From: Thuidium tamariscinum
Lineage: Eukaryota; Streptophyta; Bryopsida; Hypnales; Thuidiaceae
NCBI GenBank assembly: GCA_947034885.2
Contig: OX344749.2
Span: 26,241,501 to 26,305,500 of the forward strand
Length of the DNA stretch: 64,000 bases
Reading direction: 5' to 3'
The stretch's first letter is position 1; every line of letters begins with the position of its first letter. The translations under genes and the position numbers were made by a program. The notes under the pieces were generated by a model. It searched no databases, was not told the origin of the DNA, and saw only the letters and a list, made by a program, of their open reading frames with translations. Shown here piece after piece: positions 23,309 through 35,909 of the stretch.

Positions 23309-24034
23309 CCCTTAAAGGAGGGGCCTATGACCACTGGTTGGAAGCCCCCTTGCTGGTCATTCAATTTGATATCGTTCATGAACCAATCAAGTATGAAATT
23401 TTTATTTTTTATTTTTCAGAGATGGAAGTACATGTCTTCTGCACTTCACAGAAATTTCAGATTTTTTTGAGAAAATTTGATTTTTATGAGATTTTTTGAA
23501 GAGAAAATAAAGAGAAAATCATAGAAAATAGAAAATTATCTCAAAAAATCTGAAAATTTCAGGATGTGTGTAAATTGTTGTGAGAAACATCATGATGTAA
23601 ACTCAACTTCCGTGTACACCTATTTATAGGTTGCAGTGGACATTAAAGATGCAGCCAAAATTCAAATTGCAATAAAATATTCAATTTTATAAATTTTTCC
23701 AAAATTCCAATTGGAGTAGAAACTAGAAGAAAGACCTTCATTTCATTAGTTCGGTTCAAACTCAAAAAATGTCATTTTCAAAAAGAATTTTCAGATTCAG
23801 TCAATTTCTCAAAATACACTAAAATGGCAAATTTTGCCATCCGTTTTCTCTAATTACTTCTCAACTACATGAAAACAAATAGTAGTTAGACTAAAAACTC
23901 AATTGGAGACTCTTTACAACTAAACGTGAAAGGTCATTAAAAAAAAAGTGGATGAAAAAACTACAGTTTACATCCTCTGCTGTCCCTGTGAATTCATCCG
24001 AAGGCCACAAAATGGCGCCGGCGTCGCTTAGGGG
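23309..24034 (+). mobile_element. PiggyBac-type MITE, 726 bp, one arm of an inverted pair
   Basis: TTAA on both sides (23305-23308, 24035-24038), ends CCCTTAAAGGAGGGGCC and GCGTCGCTTAGGGG. It is the same family and exactly the same length as 24179-24904 but in the opposite orientation. Inside is a further inverted repeat around TTTCAGATTTTTTTGAG. Non-coding. Confidence 0.78.
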
Positions 24035-24178
24035 TTAAAGGAAAAAAAAGGAAGAAGTGGCCATGTTGATTGAAAAAACAAACTAAGTTTTGAGCACATT
24101 GGCGAAGTGTACTGTACAGTACCTTACACTGCCTGACCCTGAGCAGCATCAATTTGTATTTTCTAATGAGTACCTTAA

Positions 24179-24904
24179 CCCCTAAACGCCGGCGGAGCCA
24201 TTCTGTGGCTTACGGATGACTTCTTTGAGCCAGCAAAAAGCCTAAACAGTAGTTTTTTCATCCATTTTTTTTCCAGTGACCTTTCATGTTGAGTTGCAAA
24301 GAGTGTCCAACTGAAATCTTAGTGTAATTGATGGGTTTTTTCATGTAGTTGAGAAGTAATTCAGAAAAACGGATGGCAGAATTTGTCATTTTAGTGTATT
24401 TTGAGAAATTGAGTGAATCTGAAATTTCTCCTTGAAAATGACATTTTTTGAATTTGAGCCCAACTAATGAAATGGAAGTCCTGTACTCTAGTTTCTTCTC
24501 CAATTGAAATTTTAGAAAAATTCGTAAAATTGAATATTTTATTGTAGTTTGAACTATTATTGTATTTTTAATGCCCATTGCATTCTAATTTTAGATTTAC
24601 ACGGTAAATTAGTTTACACCATGATGATTTACACTGTATTTTTCACACATGGTGAAAATTTCAGATTTTTTGAGATTATTTTCTATTTTATATGAATTTT
24701 TCTTCAGTTTTTCTTCAAAAAATTTCAGAAAATACGATTTTCCTCAAAAAAATCTGAAATTTCTGTCAAGTACAGAGGACATGCACTTTCATCTCTGAAA
24801 AATAAAAATAAAAATTTACATACACATCTGGTTACAAAATGGCAACAAACTGAGTGACAGCAGGGGCACCTGAAACCAGTGGTCACAGGCCCGGCGTTTC
24901 AGGG
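24179..24904 (-). mobile_element. PiggyBac-type MITE, 726 bp, second arm of the inverted pair
   Basis: TTAA on both sides (24175-24178, 24905-24908). The ends are CCCCTAAACGCCGGCGGAG and, from the other strand, CCCTGAAACGCCGGGCC. It mirrors 23309-24034 across a 144-bp spacer. The ORF at 24258-24578 lies wholly inside the repeat and is not a credible gene. Confidence 0.78.
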
Positions 24905-24908
24905 TTAA

Positions 24909-25318
24909 GGTCTTCAAAACTAACTTGTTGTATCAGGATTTATGAAAAATGAAAAAAAAACAAAAAAAAACAACTGCCCAGTGAGTGAGGCCTATCTTCT
25001 TACAAGAAAATTCACGAAAATTAATTAGCAAAGGGCATACCATTTGTGGACTGAGGAGTATTATAGCCTCATGTTCCAACCTCCATGAATTTCATCCCTG
25101 GTGGGCATGTTAACCTGTAAATGTCACAGGCAGAACACCAAAATGAATGTGAGGAGCTTTTCCATCTCATTTGTGTAAAGAAATAAAGTAAAAAAATTGA
25201 GGAGCTTTTATGTGCTTGACAGGAAAAACAGAATAGTTCGAAATTCCCTCATTCATTGAGGAATTCACTATTACATTCTAGAGTCAACTACCTGATGAAT
25301 GTGACTAAGCAATTTCTA
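24909..25318. other. Unassigned stretch
   Basis: No gene. A line near 25275-25320 (TTCTAGAGTCAAC, GATGAATGTGACTAAGCAAT) recurs at about 26790-26835, so part of it is repetitive. Confidence 0.4.
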
Positions 25319-25457
25319 AGGGGCGTTTCACACTACGGCCATCCAAGCTGATAATGTGTTGATTCCACCAATCAAATTTTAGAAACCATGATTTCCACCA
25401 CTCAGATTTGAAAAAACTATGGTCTTTCAACTTGGATAACAATAGTGTGAAATGTCC
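25319..25457. repeat. Short foldback element (~139 bp)
   Basis: The ends AAGGGGCGTTTCACACTA and GTGTGAAATGTCCTT are imperfect inverted repeats, with ATCCAAGCTGA / CAACTTGGAT continuing the pairing. It abuts the TTAA of the next MITE. It resembles a small Tourist- or hAT-type MITE, but no clean target duplication is seen. Confidence 0.5.
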
Positions 25458-25462
25458 TTTAA

Positions 25463-25683
25463 CCCTAAAGCGCTCTCACGTCCATATTTTGGACGATGAA
25501 CAGAGGGCTTCAAAGCACTATTTCATCCAATTAACTTCTCAGTTATCAAATGTAACACTTGAATCTAGAAAAGACAACCTTCTTTAATGACCAAATTCAT
25601 TCAATTTTGGTAAATGATACATATGTACAAAGCTATAAGTGAAAATGCGCAAAAATTCAAAAAAAGATTGAGACGTTTCAGGG
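25463..25683. mobile_element. 221-bp piggyBac MITE sharing ends with the 46-52 kb element
   Basis: TTAA at 25459-25462 and 25684-25687, ends CCCTAAAGCGCTCTCACG and, from the other strand, CCCTGAAACGTCTCAAT. Its first ~55 bp align with the right end of the large piggyBac element read inward. Shared lines are ACGTCCA..T.TTGGACGATG, then ACAGA.GGCTTC, including a near-perfect subterminal palindrome. It is therefore probably an internal-deletion derivative of, or a cross-mobilised relative of, that element. Non-coding. Confidence 0.82.
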
Positions 25684-25848
25684 TTAAGAACATCCCCATG
25701 GGGCTCAAGGAGTGGTTGTGCTCAGCCCAAGTGCTTGCTCCACGGTAGGCACATCATGGCCAAAAAAGTAGCCGGGTATGGCCAAAAATGGTGAGTAGAT
25801 TGTCAAATGCTGAGGCCAATATGCGGTGCAATATATCAAACAACACAC

Positions 25849-26152
25849 TCCTTGAGGTATGAACATTAGATGAAATCTGAGGGCATTCCAAGGCTGTTTC
25901 GGGTCTGTTTTTGAAATGGCTCCCAATGCCGCTGTCAGGCCGACTTTAATCAAAAAAATAAAAAAATAAAAAATTGGGGTCCTAAAATATGAAAATAAGT
26001 CCAAAAAAATTTGAAAAAAATATTACATGGCAAGGTCGCGACCACGTAGGATTCGAGTTCATAGGGCACAAACTGCGTTTCTGCAGTTCGGGAACCCACA
26101 GTCTCCTAATGCCCTCAAATTTCATCTAATGGTTTGTACTTTGAGACTTGTC
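25849..26152. repeat. Inverted-repeat element, ~0.3 kb
   Basis: The arms ATTAGATGAAATCTGAGGGC (25865-25884) and GCCCTCAAATTTCATCTAAT (26112-26131) are reverse complements, and a weaker pairing continues outward for about 20 bp. The loop is AT-rich. The two short ORFs here (25705-26004 minus, 26027-26254 plus) run across the arms and are not supported. Confidence 0.5.
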
Positions 26153-26159
26153 CTCACAC

Positions 26160-28283
26160 ATAGTGGAAGCACCCAAAAAAATCTAAATAAGGAATTCAAT
26201 ATAGTTGGAGGCAACTTTTTTCAAAAACAATATTTTTCTAGTATTAGCGAGTGAAAGTCATGAATATTAAAAATAAAATAAAATAAGATTTTTTAGATGT
26301 CATGTGTGATTTATATGATTTTTCAAAATGTTGGCTCCCTAGACCACTAAAACTGTTCAATAGATGCCCCTAAATCTGAACCTCACTAAAATCAGCAATG
26401 AGCCAATCAAATTTTGGTATGTGTCCTTAATTTACGTTAACAAAATAAGAGTCAAGCATTTGACAAATATATTAACTGAAGTCTAGGGATGGTTTCGGAT
26501 GAGTCTAGGATCCAATGTAAGATACATGTATGGTATTGGATGTTCCTCTTTGACGACATGCATTGTGAAGACATTGAAAGTCATTGTTATGCGAACATGG
26601 CACATTGACATTTTGGAATGATATGCCTTGCCCCCTTTGCCAGGTAATCTTACCATCTTCTTGTGGGCCAAAAAACTATCCAATAGCCAGCCATAGACTT
26701 CATCGTGCCAAGCATCCCTTGGCCGCGCGTCTCTCATGCAGTCCCCGTGGGGATGCTCTAAGAGAATCTATCACAGTGATATTGCTGGATTCTAGAGTCA
26801 ACAAAGTGATGAATGTCACTAAGCAATTTGGAAGAGAATCCCCTACAGGGACATTGAGATTATAATATTTGATAAACGCATTGTTTGAGAAATTCGGATC
26901 AAACAAACAATGTCTGCTGTGACATTCAGGGGTTCACTTGCGTCATGGCGGGCGACGGCACACGCACTACGCTTCACTTTTGTAATTCCATCTTGGGTTG
27001 GGTTGGGTGTTGACTTGGAGTGCGGTGCCCCCCTTGCCCGGCCACTTGTGGTTGGCTAGGTTTTGTAATTCTAAGTTAGTATCTCTGCGATAAAGATCCG
27101 TTTCATTTGGGTCATTTGCAATGAAAAAAGTTGCTTGTAATAAGGTATATATTCTTGTACTGTATTCAAGTATGACATTGTCAATGTAGAAGGGGGGTGT
27201 CAGTTTTCATAGAGTTTCCAAGATTCCGTCCTTCCAACTTTTTCTTTTCTTTTTAAAAAAAAGTAAAATGGAATTCACCTGGATCCTGCTTTCTATTGTG
27301 CAGAAACTGACCAAATTGGATCTCCACCCGCTGCTCACTGATATTATTGCAAGGCCCATACATTATCTTTTCACTAAGTGCTGTCCTCATTTTTGTCACT
27401 CTGTCCTTTGCATTGTACTGTACATGCTTCTAGAATTAAATATGTGCTATGTCAACTTGGATTTGGGGGAGAGAAGGAAAAACTTATGAAATGTGCATAC
27501 AGATGCTCAGATTCATTTACATGCAGGAATGCTGTTTGGGATGGTCAATGCCTGTATTTTGTGAGTCAAGCCTTATAAGGTTGAGGCGCCAGTAACCGAT
27601 TCATTTAACCAATTTCAGAGCACATTGTGCATAGTATGAGGTGGTGGAAATTTTTTCCATGCAGGGAGATAGGAAATATGGAGATAGAAATTTTTTCAAA
27701 ATTTTAGTCCTAAAATTGAAATTACTGTAAATTTTGGGAACCAAAAAGTGCAATTCACCCCATAGCCAATGTCTAGAGTCTCCCAATAACAATCATTCAA
27801 GAAATTACTTTCTTGTCCACTACTTCTTACTTCCCACGCTCACTAATTTGAAACATGTATCATAACCTTATTAGTCTCAACTTCAAAAAGGATCCCAAAA
27901 AATGCAATTCAAGCTCTCGTTAGAAATTTGTTCAGGTCTTGATTCAAAATAGTGCACCCTTACAAGTTGGGTGTTGGGTAGAGCTAGTTATTGGTGCCTC
28001 AACCTTAATCTTTGAATCAAGCCATTGTTAGCAAATTCGCATCTTGTGGCTCCTTCAATCATCAAAAAAAATCAATTGGTTTTTTTGATATTGAATTTTG
28101 TACTTTCAAAATATCACTTGGAACTTACGGCTATATACACAAAAATAGAAGTGGACCATATTGTAGACTAAAAGAAATATGATTAGCTTACAATTCCCTT
28201 CAACCCTAATTTGTTACACTCTAAAAATTAATGGCACAACCACCAAAATATCTCACTATTCTTGAAAATGCTAGAAATGTAAT
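26160..28283. other. Gene-free stretch with transposon-end-like motifs
   Basis: No gene was recognised. GTCCCCGTGGGGATGCTC (26735-26752) and GAGAATCCCCTACAGGGAC (26833-26851) face each other across about 80 bp. The minus-strand reading GAGCATCCCCACGGGGAC resembles ends of plant Tourist/PIF elements, but no complete element can be drawn. The 27000-27200 stretch is moderately GC-rich without a convincing frame. Confidence 0.35.
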
Positions 28284-28310
28284 GGGTGATTGAAAGAAAC
28301 ACCTATTGTA
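28284..28310. mobile_element. Solitary terminal repeat of the 4-bp-TSD MITE
   Basis: GGGTGATTGAAAGAAACACC differs by one base from the family terminus. No matching interior or opposite end follows within range, so it is a decayed end. Confidence 0.4.
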
Positions 28311-28639
28311 GATAAGCTTTGGAGCTAATAATTAAATTAAACAAACCCAAGGCTAATAGTATGATTCATTCCTAGGGAGGTCTTTTAAATAGGTACATCT
28401 AAATAATTCCAAATTGGATCATTGCATTTAAATAGAAAGTGAAATCAATTTATTCTTTAATTATAAATAATATGTTCTTTTCTCACGGTAAAACTAATTC
28501 CAAAATTTGTCACTCCACTCTTAAAGGCCACAAAGGTAAGAATTTCTCCCAATTTATATTTAATTCTTTTATTTCTTTTTTCTTTATTCATTGCTTCATC
28601 TTTCTTTTATTTATTTATTAATTTTCTTTTTCTTTTCCT

Positions 28640-30095
28640 TTCCAATTCGGCATCACCGCTCAATCTCCAAATTGGGTCTTCACGCTCCATCACCACAGGT
28701 TGGGGTAACGTCCAATTCGGTCTTATATCACTCAGCCTGCTATGGCTATAAATTTTATAATTCAGGCTAAGCTTCCCAATTTGTTCTTCTCACACCAAAG
28801 ATCACAAGATCTTTTCACTTCGATTAGACTTTCAAACTTAACTCACCAAATTGGTTTTATATTTTTCTCTCATGCAGACTACCAATTCGGAATATATTAT
28901 ACTCAGCACATCACAATCAAGACTCCAAATTGGAAAATAATATTGCAATTAGGCCATACCAATCCAACTTGGAACACACATACCATTCACATCAGATCTT
29001 ACATGACATACTAATACAAACTCCAAATGTATAATTCATACAGTCATATATTTTCACCCACATACAATTTGAAACTTTAATTCAATTTATTACAAAGATG
29101 GGAAAAATTGATTCCTTTACATTACATTAATCATTAATACAATATATGTTTTTCTATCACAACTAATTGGTGACAAATCACCTTTTAAATATTATCAGAT
29201 GTTCAAAGTCTCATAGATCTAAATCATAACTAAATTGTTTTTATAATTTTACTATGCTGATTTGCAATTTAGCCTTCTATCTTCTCCTAATTGGATTCTA
29301 AAAATTAATCTCTATAGAGCTTTCCAATTAGTTTTTCATACTTCTACAGATCCATCTTCACCAAGATATAGCAATTCCACTCAAATTCTAATTCTGCTAA
29401 ATTCACAGACATTCCAAAATAGGAAGAATTAAATCCATCACTCACATACAGACACACTCATCCCAACTAGGACACAAACACATGCAAACAAAATAAACTC
29501 ACACACAAACACAAAGAAAATCAAACACAACACAACTAGCTGGGACACGCATTGGCATACTCTCAACAATGGATAAAAGAAAATGAATCTCAAAATCAAA
29601 CCAAATAGGAACCAGGGAGATGAAGATCAACTACCTCAACCAACTCAGTTGAACTTCCCATTTCAACTAAAATTCCAACTAGGACGAACTAAATATCACA
29701 TTACCTACCTGGACCTTGGATTGACATCCCATTTGGAAACTGCAACTAAACAGACTGATCCAATTTGGAATAACCTACCTACTAATTGAACTGAATTGCA
29801 CTACTACTATTCAAATTGGAATTCACAACTCAAAACAATTACCATCAACCACAAACACACTTAATAACAAAAAAAAAATCTCACAAAGAAAGTCAACTTG
29901 GATTGACACAAGGGATTGAACCTGGCTTAAACTCAAAACAAATCAACTTGGTAAGCACAAAACAAGCTCAAATTAACATAACCAGTTGGACAAAATGACC
30001 CAAATAGGACTATAAACCGACTTGAAATCATACAAAAAAGCCCAAAATACACCAATAAATGCACAAAAATTCGTCACTTTATAATCCAACTTGGC
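28640..30095. repeat. Tract of recurring CCAA(N)TTGG-like motifs
   Basis: About 20 short near-palindromes recur irregularly over 1.5 kb: CCAATTCGG (28642, 28712, 28882), CCAAATTGG (28667, 28846, 28925), CCAACTTGG (28964, 30084), CCAACTAGG (29462, 29667), CCAAATAGG (29604), CCAATTTGG (29760) and variants. Spacing varies from about 25 to 100 bp. The rest is AT-rich and without gene features; ORFs inside lack family motifs. It may be a decayed tandem repeat or a cluster of protein-binding sites. Origin unknown. Confidence 0.45.
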
Positions 30096-30097
30096 CA

Positions 30098-30795
30098 TCT
30101 ACACCTATACAATTTGTTGTATTTTGATGATTTTTTTGGGAGTACTTTAAAACTAGAAAATTAATTTTAAGAAAATTTGAAAAATGTGACTATTGTATAC
30201 ACTTTTAAGACAAAGGTATCCAAGGAAAGAATTGCATAGAAAAGTTATCTAAGTAGGAAAACTAGAAAAGTGCCGAAGTCTCAAGAAAATACATGCTTTG
30301 ATGTTTTAATTAGGGAAAAATAAAGAAATGAAGTAAATTCACAAAATCAAAACTAAAAAATTTGTAACAACTTTATGGAGATGGTCATTCATAAAAAAAT
30401 TCACTAAAATAATACTTTATATATTTTAAAATGCAAGCAGAAAGAAGTTCACTTTGTAGACTTCTATACCACATGAAAATAACTTTTTTTGAAAAATTCC
30501 TTTCTTAGAGAGCTACAAATCTATTAGAAGACCATCTCATCCAAATTTTAGCTCAAAATTCGTTTTGGGGGGTACTAAATAGTACTAAAACCCCCCAAAC
30601 TAGCTAGTGTGACATTCAATTGGGGTCTATTTTTGGATAATAAAATATTTTTGAAAATTATGAAAAAAATTAGAAAAGGTTTATGATAGTCATGACTACC
30701 TTTTCAACAAATCTTGAATCAATTGGAGCTAAGATACAAAAGTTATGGCCAAAAAATAGATTAGCATGCAACGTGTGACACAAATATCAAATCAA
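30098..30795. mobile_element. Degenerate copy of the 4-bp-TSD MITE
   Basis: Collinear with 33566-34285 through TTTTTTTGGGAGTACTTTAA, GAGATGGTCATTCA, AGAAGACCATCTCATCCAAA and GGGGTCTATTTTTGGATA. Both terminal repeats are heavily mutated; only ACACCT on the left and GTGACACAAA on the right recall them. Confidence 0.6.
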
Positions 30796-32652
30796 TAGTG
30801 TTTTTTTTAATGATATTGACAATAATAATCTACTTATTTTTAAATTTTTTTGGCAATTGTGTGCATCATGAACTATAGCCTTAATACAAAACATTGAACC
30901 TATAAGAGAATTATAAGGCTATAAAATATAAATTAAATGCACTATCTTATTCAACAAATATTTCAAATGCAAGAGCATTAAGATAGAACAATGGTCCACA
31001 TTCTAGTGTGGAGTCCATCTAAAATGGCTTATACAATTCTATGCTTTCAATTCCCCCAAACAATTCAAACATAATGAGAATCAACATCATTTATATGTTT
31101 GTCAAATTATATTGTAAATATCCGAAATTCTATAAAATGGCAACTTCCTTCAATTTTTGTGTACAATGATCTAAAATGATGTTTACTAATACAAATAGGC
31201 AAAAAAATTTGGATTTCTAAGAAAAAAATGACATAAGATTATGTAATTTCAATTCATGATGAATAAATCCAACATTTGGGGAGATTAAGGCCAAAACAAG
31301 ACTGCAAATTTCCAGATTGTGGGGAACGAGGGAATTGCGCAATGGCAAGAATGTAATGTGGCTGAGACCTGGCTACATTTTGTTGTTTTTTTGAAAAAAA
31401 ATTGGACTTTTTTCACATTCCAAGACCCCAAATTTATTTATTTATTTATTAGTAATTACTACCTAACAAAAGGCCTAATGATTTTTATCTGTTTCGCAAA
31501 CAACTAGGGGAATAGGCTTGAAACGGCCCTCTCTTGCCTCAAATCCCCCCTAATGGTTTTAGACATGACTAACTTTGTAATAATGATTTTTCAAATCCTA
31601 GTTCAAATCACAACTAATTGTTTCTTCAAACTTCCATAGTAATGTGTAATGTAATGCATATTACAACTTTTGTATGTTTACTTTTGGACTTTGTCCATTG
31701 ATGCTTTATAGTTCAAATGGTTGTTTGAATGAAAACATTTCAAAATTGTACTCACTTGTTAGACGCTATAGAGGTGCCAAGTCTTGGTTAATGATTATTT
31801 AATTCTCATCCCACAACTACAAGAAGAAAATGATATTATTGTAAACCCCGTACAACTTTGCATTGGGATTAGAACTGAGGTCAAATTTGGACTTGAGGCA
31901 ATAGATGGCTTGTTCCAAAGGATAAGGTTCAACAAAAAAAATTGCACCTTTAGTATTAAGCATTATTATCTTTGAATTACCGTAGAGGGTGATTAGACAA
32001 CAATGTACGTACAATATCTTGAAAGTTGAAAAGTTATGAAAATGAGACATATATAGTTTAAAAAAATGGTAGCATATAGGAGGCCTATCATTTGAAAGGA
32101 GAAGAAGAGAATAATATTAGAGACTTTTGTAATCCAATCATAAGAATGAAGAGATTTATAAATCTAATTTGATTATCTATGTCATATCATAATAGATAGT
32201 AAGTACAAAAGCAAGTACTTTTTGGTATTCAAAAGAGTGGACTTCAAATATTTAGTAGTTATTTTAATGTCTACTTAACTCTCATGGATTGATTATTTAT
32301 ACCATGAATTAGGATGTTTATTTTGATTTGTTTGATACACTAAGATCTAAAAAACTATAAGGCATTTTAACATCATTCTTGGTACCGCTAGAAAGCTCTT
32401 GGCAAGAAGGGGTGTACAAACTTTGTTTTTTAGCATTCCAACTTTTAGTGTAAAAGTTATTGAGTTTCAAAGCTTTTATGAATTCAAAAATTGAAGTAAA
32501 TTAACCTTTATTTTACAAAAATCATAGCTTTCACATCATGTGTCTAAACACCATGAAACAAAGCCCTTGCATCCTTTTGTACATAAAGATTGCTAATTGT
32601 ACCAAGAATGCAACCTCTCACTATTGTTTGAAAGTTATTGTATTTCAAAGTT
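30796..32652. other. Unassigned AT-rich stretch
   Basis: No gene. The piece about 32320-32480 (AAGATCTAAAAAACT, then AAAGCTCT) is related to 34340-34470, another diverged repeat flanking the MITE pair. Confidence 0.4.
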
Positions 32653-32656
32653 TTGA

Positions 32657-33490
32657 CCCCTTAAGTTCCTTGATTGATATAAAACATATAAAACCATGGG
32701 ATCAAGTAGTATGCCAATTTGAAAAGATGTGGAAGTTTTTTTCTAAATTTCATATTGTGTGGATTGCAAGATATAAGTGTGTGAATTGACAATAATCATT
32801 TTCTTGGCCCTACAAAAAAAAGGCAGTTGTACTTCATAAGGTCACATTTATATTGAAAAAATGTCCAAAATGGAGGTTCTTTTTTGGATTCATTCTTTAA
32901 GGTATGTTGGCTATATGCTTGAAAAAGTTCCAATCCTATGGTGTACAACATATAGGAAAACAAATAGTAATAAATAAGAAGCAAAGAATAATTCGAAATA
33001 CTAAATTGTTAAGAATTTATTTATGGAATTCAAAAATGACAATCCCAACAACCGTAATGTTATGGTAAATAATCTCAATCTTATAATTTTATTTTTTTCA
33101 AAAATATTGAAAATTGAGTTCAATAAAGGACTTCAAAGTTTGTTTAGAGTAGATAATCTATAATTGCTTGTAAACTAAAACTCTATACAACTTTCTTTTC
33201 ATTAATCAAAATGGAATGATCCAAACACACACACAAACCAATTTCAAATTTTTGTTTATAAAAAAAGTGATTTTTCAAATATATTAGACTATTTAGTTGG
33301 AAAAAAACTACATATTGTACAAAAATTGTTGAACCATGTAGTCAAAAGTTATGAAAATTGTTGTGCCTTAAGGATATTCTTCATCTACATGTTGTCTAAA
33401 AATCTCAAAGAAAAAAGATATAAACTTAAACTGCTGTGAATTTTTCAGAATTTCTATATTGCCTTAAAATGTAGCTTGGTCCTTTAGGGG
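32657..33490. mobile_element. PiggyBac-type MITE, 834 bp, diverged
   Basis: The right edge GGTCCTTTAGGGG is followed by TCAA (33491-33494), and the left edge TTGA (32653-32656) is followed by CCCCTTAAGTTCC; both are mutated TTAA sites. The interior matches 3034-3981 in inverse orientation (for example GGCAGTTGTACTTCATAAGG). Confidence 0.65.
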
Positions 33491-33565
33491 TCAATTAATT
33501 TTGAAATTATAATATTTCAAATAAATAATTTGGTGGTAGCAATGGCATAGGGTACACTTGTATAT

Positions 33566-34285
33566 GGGTGATTGCAAGAAACACCTGCCGATTTTGTTGC
33601 GTTTGGCTGATTTTTTTGGGAGTACTTTAAAATTAGAAAATTAATTTTAAAAAAAATTTAAAAATATGAATAGTGTATATACCTCTAAGATGAAGGTTTT
33701 CACCGAAGGAAATGGATAGAAAAATTCTCTAAGTAGGAGAACTTGAAAAGTGCCAAACCTCCAAAAAATACATACCTTCATGTTTTAATTAGGGAAAAAT
33801 AGTAAAAATAGATATTTTCAAAAAAGAAAAAGTGGCCATTTGCAATAACTTTATGGAGATGGTCATTCACAAAAAAACCCACCAAAATAATATTTTATAT
33901 GTTTCAAAATACAAGCAAAAGGGAGCTCACTTTGTAGACCTCCACACCACATAAAATTAACTATTTTTAAAAATCCTTCCCTGGAGCTAGAAGTCTATTA
34001 GAAGACCATCTCATCCAAATTTCATCTTAAAATAATTGAAAAAAGGTACTCCATAGTACTAAAAACCCCTAAACTGCCAAGTGTGACATCCAATCGGGGT
34101 CTATTTTTGGATAGTAAAATATTTTTGAAAATTATGAAAAAATTATGGAAGGTTTATGATAGTTATGAATACCTTCCCTACAAATCTTGAGTCAATCGGA
34201 GGCAAAGCACAAAAGTTATGGCCAAAAAACAGATCAGCACACGTAGTGTGATACAAAATAGGACAGGTGTTTCTTGCAATCACCC
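33566..34285. mobile_element. 4-bp-TSD MITE, 720 bp (TSD ATAT)
   Basis: Full-length, with GGGTGATTGCAAGAAACACC at the left and its complement at the right, flanked by ATAT (33562-33565, 34286-34289). Very close to 56615-57336. Confidence 0.82.
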
Positions 34286-34289
34286 ATAT

Positions 34290-35368
34290 ATACTAAAACA
34301 CTAGTTTAGGTTGTTTTGTTTTGTTTGTTTTATTTTATATGCTAAGATCTAAAAAACTGTCATGCTTTTAGTAGTATCCTTGGTGTTGCTTAAAAAGCTC
34401 TCGATAAGGAGGATAGCATTGACTTTGTTTTCTGGCATTTTCACTTACAGTGTGAAAGTTATGAATTTTCCAAAATAAAAGATAATCTATATCAATTTTC
34501 AAATTCAAAAAAATTTGATATTCAATAAATTTCATATTGCGTCAAAATGCCACCAAACCAAGCCATTGTACTCTTTGGTGCACAAAACGGCTATCAAATT
34601 TCAATTTTTTTACAGATTAGGAAATTAAAAAGTTGGAAAATTGTTTTTACTTTTATTTTGGTTGAGGCAACAATATAAGGCATACTAGTGGTGATAATAG
34701 TAATATAGGGATCAAATCACACTCAAAGGTACCAAAAAGGAGGTCAAATACATTGAAATATGCAATTTAGCTTATTTATTGCTATTGTTTTTTAAGCTAA
34801 TGTATTAAATATAAGTAATTTAGTCCCTTTTTCCTAAAACTTCAAGTTATGTTAAACCTATGATTCTTTTTATCTATCAAAAAATAAAAAATTCTTTACT
34901 AGAATTCTAATTGAAGTTTAGATGTCAATTTGTCAGTTTTTTCAATGGTGGCAAAGGAATCTAATTTCTAATGAATAATAATGTGATTGAATTTTAAGAA
35001 ATTATGAGCCTATATAATCATATTATAGAATTAAAAAAAAAATTCTTTTCTAAAATTTTTAATTTTTTTAATTTTTTCTAATATTCAAGAGTAATAACAT
35101 TTGAACATCCTTTTCAATATAGAAAATAATCCAAATGATGATTATGTTTAAACAAAAAATGTATATATTATTCACATTGAGAGCCCTATATAAGCTATTT
35201 TTGAAAATTAATGTTAAATTTTTTTAAAGAATAAATAAAAGATTTGTCAAAAAAAATTTGAAAAATTGAAAAATTACACTATTTTGTGTTCAACATTTTA
35301 TCATTGAATATTCTTTTTAATAGCTAGATACTTGAGAATTTAAAAAAAATTTGGATAAAAATATCCTC
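34290..35368. other. Unassigned AT-rich stretch
   Basis: No gene. The first 200 bp are related to 32320-32480. Confidence 0.4.
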
Positions 35369-35372
35369 TTAA

Positions 35373-35909
35373 CTCCTAAAAGCCCAAGGGGTTAGGACAA
35401 AACATAAATGTGTTATAAAATGTAAGTTCTGTAACTTTTTTGAAGTTAGTATTAAAGAAGATAATATGAAGCACAAAATGTAGAAAGTATCCATACGGTC
35501 AAAATTATAAAATAATTTTTAGATTCTCTTCAAATGAATTTTGAAGATATAAATTCAAAAGTTCACCAAAAATACAATTTCTTTATTTAATATATGAATT
35601 TTTTTTGATTGGTTAAAATTGTGGTTTCTATTGATTTGTGAAAAAATGCAAAAGATCTAGTAATGAGACCATCAATACTTTCTCCAAATAGTAAGTTTTT
35701 CAACACTAGGCAATTCTAAACCTTTTTGTGCTATATCTATTATAATTTTTGTTTGACTGTACTGATCTTAGTTTTGAATAAAAATGTTGAAAGAAAACCC
35801 AATTTTTTCAAAACTCAAAAAAAAAAATTGAAAAAGGTTTTTTTTTTGTCTGAAAATTTTGCCCGAAATTGGGCATCGACCAAAAAATGGTCGTTTGAGT
35901 GCTTAGGGG
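35373..35909. mobile_element. PiggyBac-type MITE, 537 bp
   Basis: Perfect TTAA on both sides (35369-35372, 35910-35913), with ends CTCCTAAAAGCCCAAGG and GAGTGCTTAGGGG. The interior is unlike the ~930-bp subfamily. It is non-coding; the ORF at 35726-36022 runs across its right border. Confidence 0.65.

Noticed and set aside
24258..24578. 106-codon minus-strand ORF
   Set aside because: It lies inside a 726-bp MITE and is not maintained in its sister copy.
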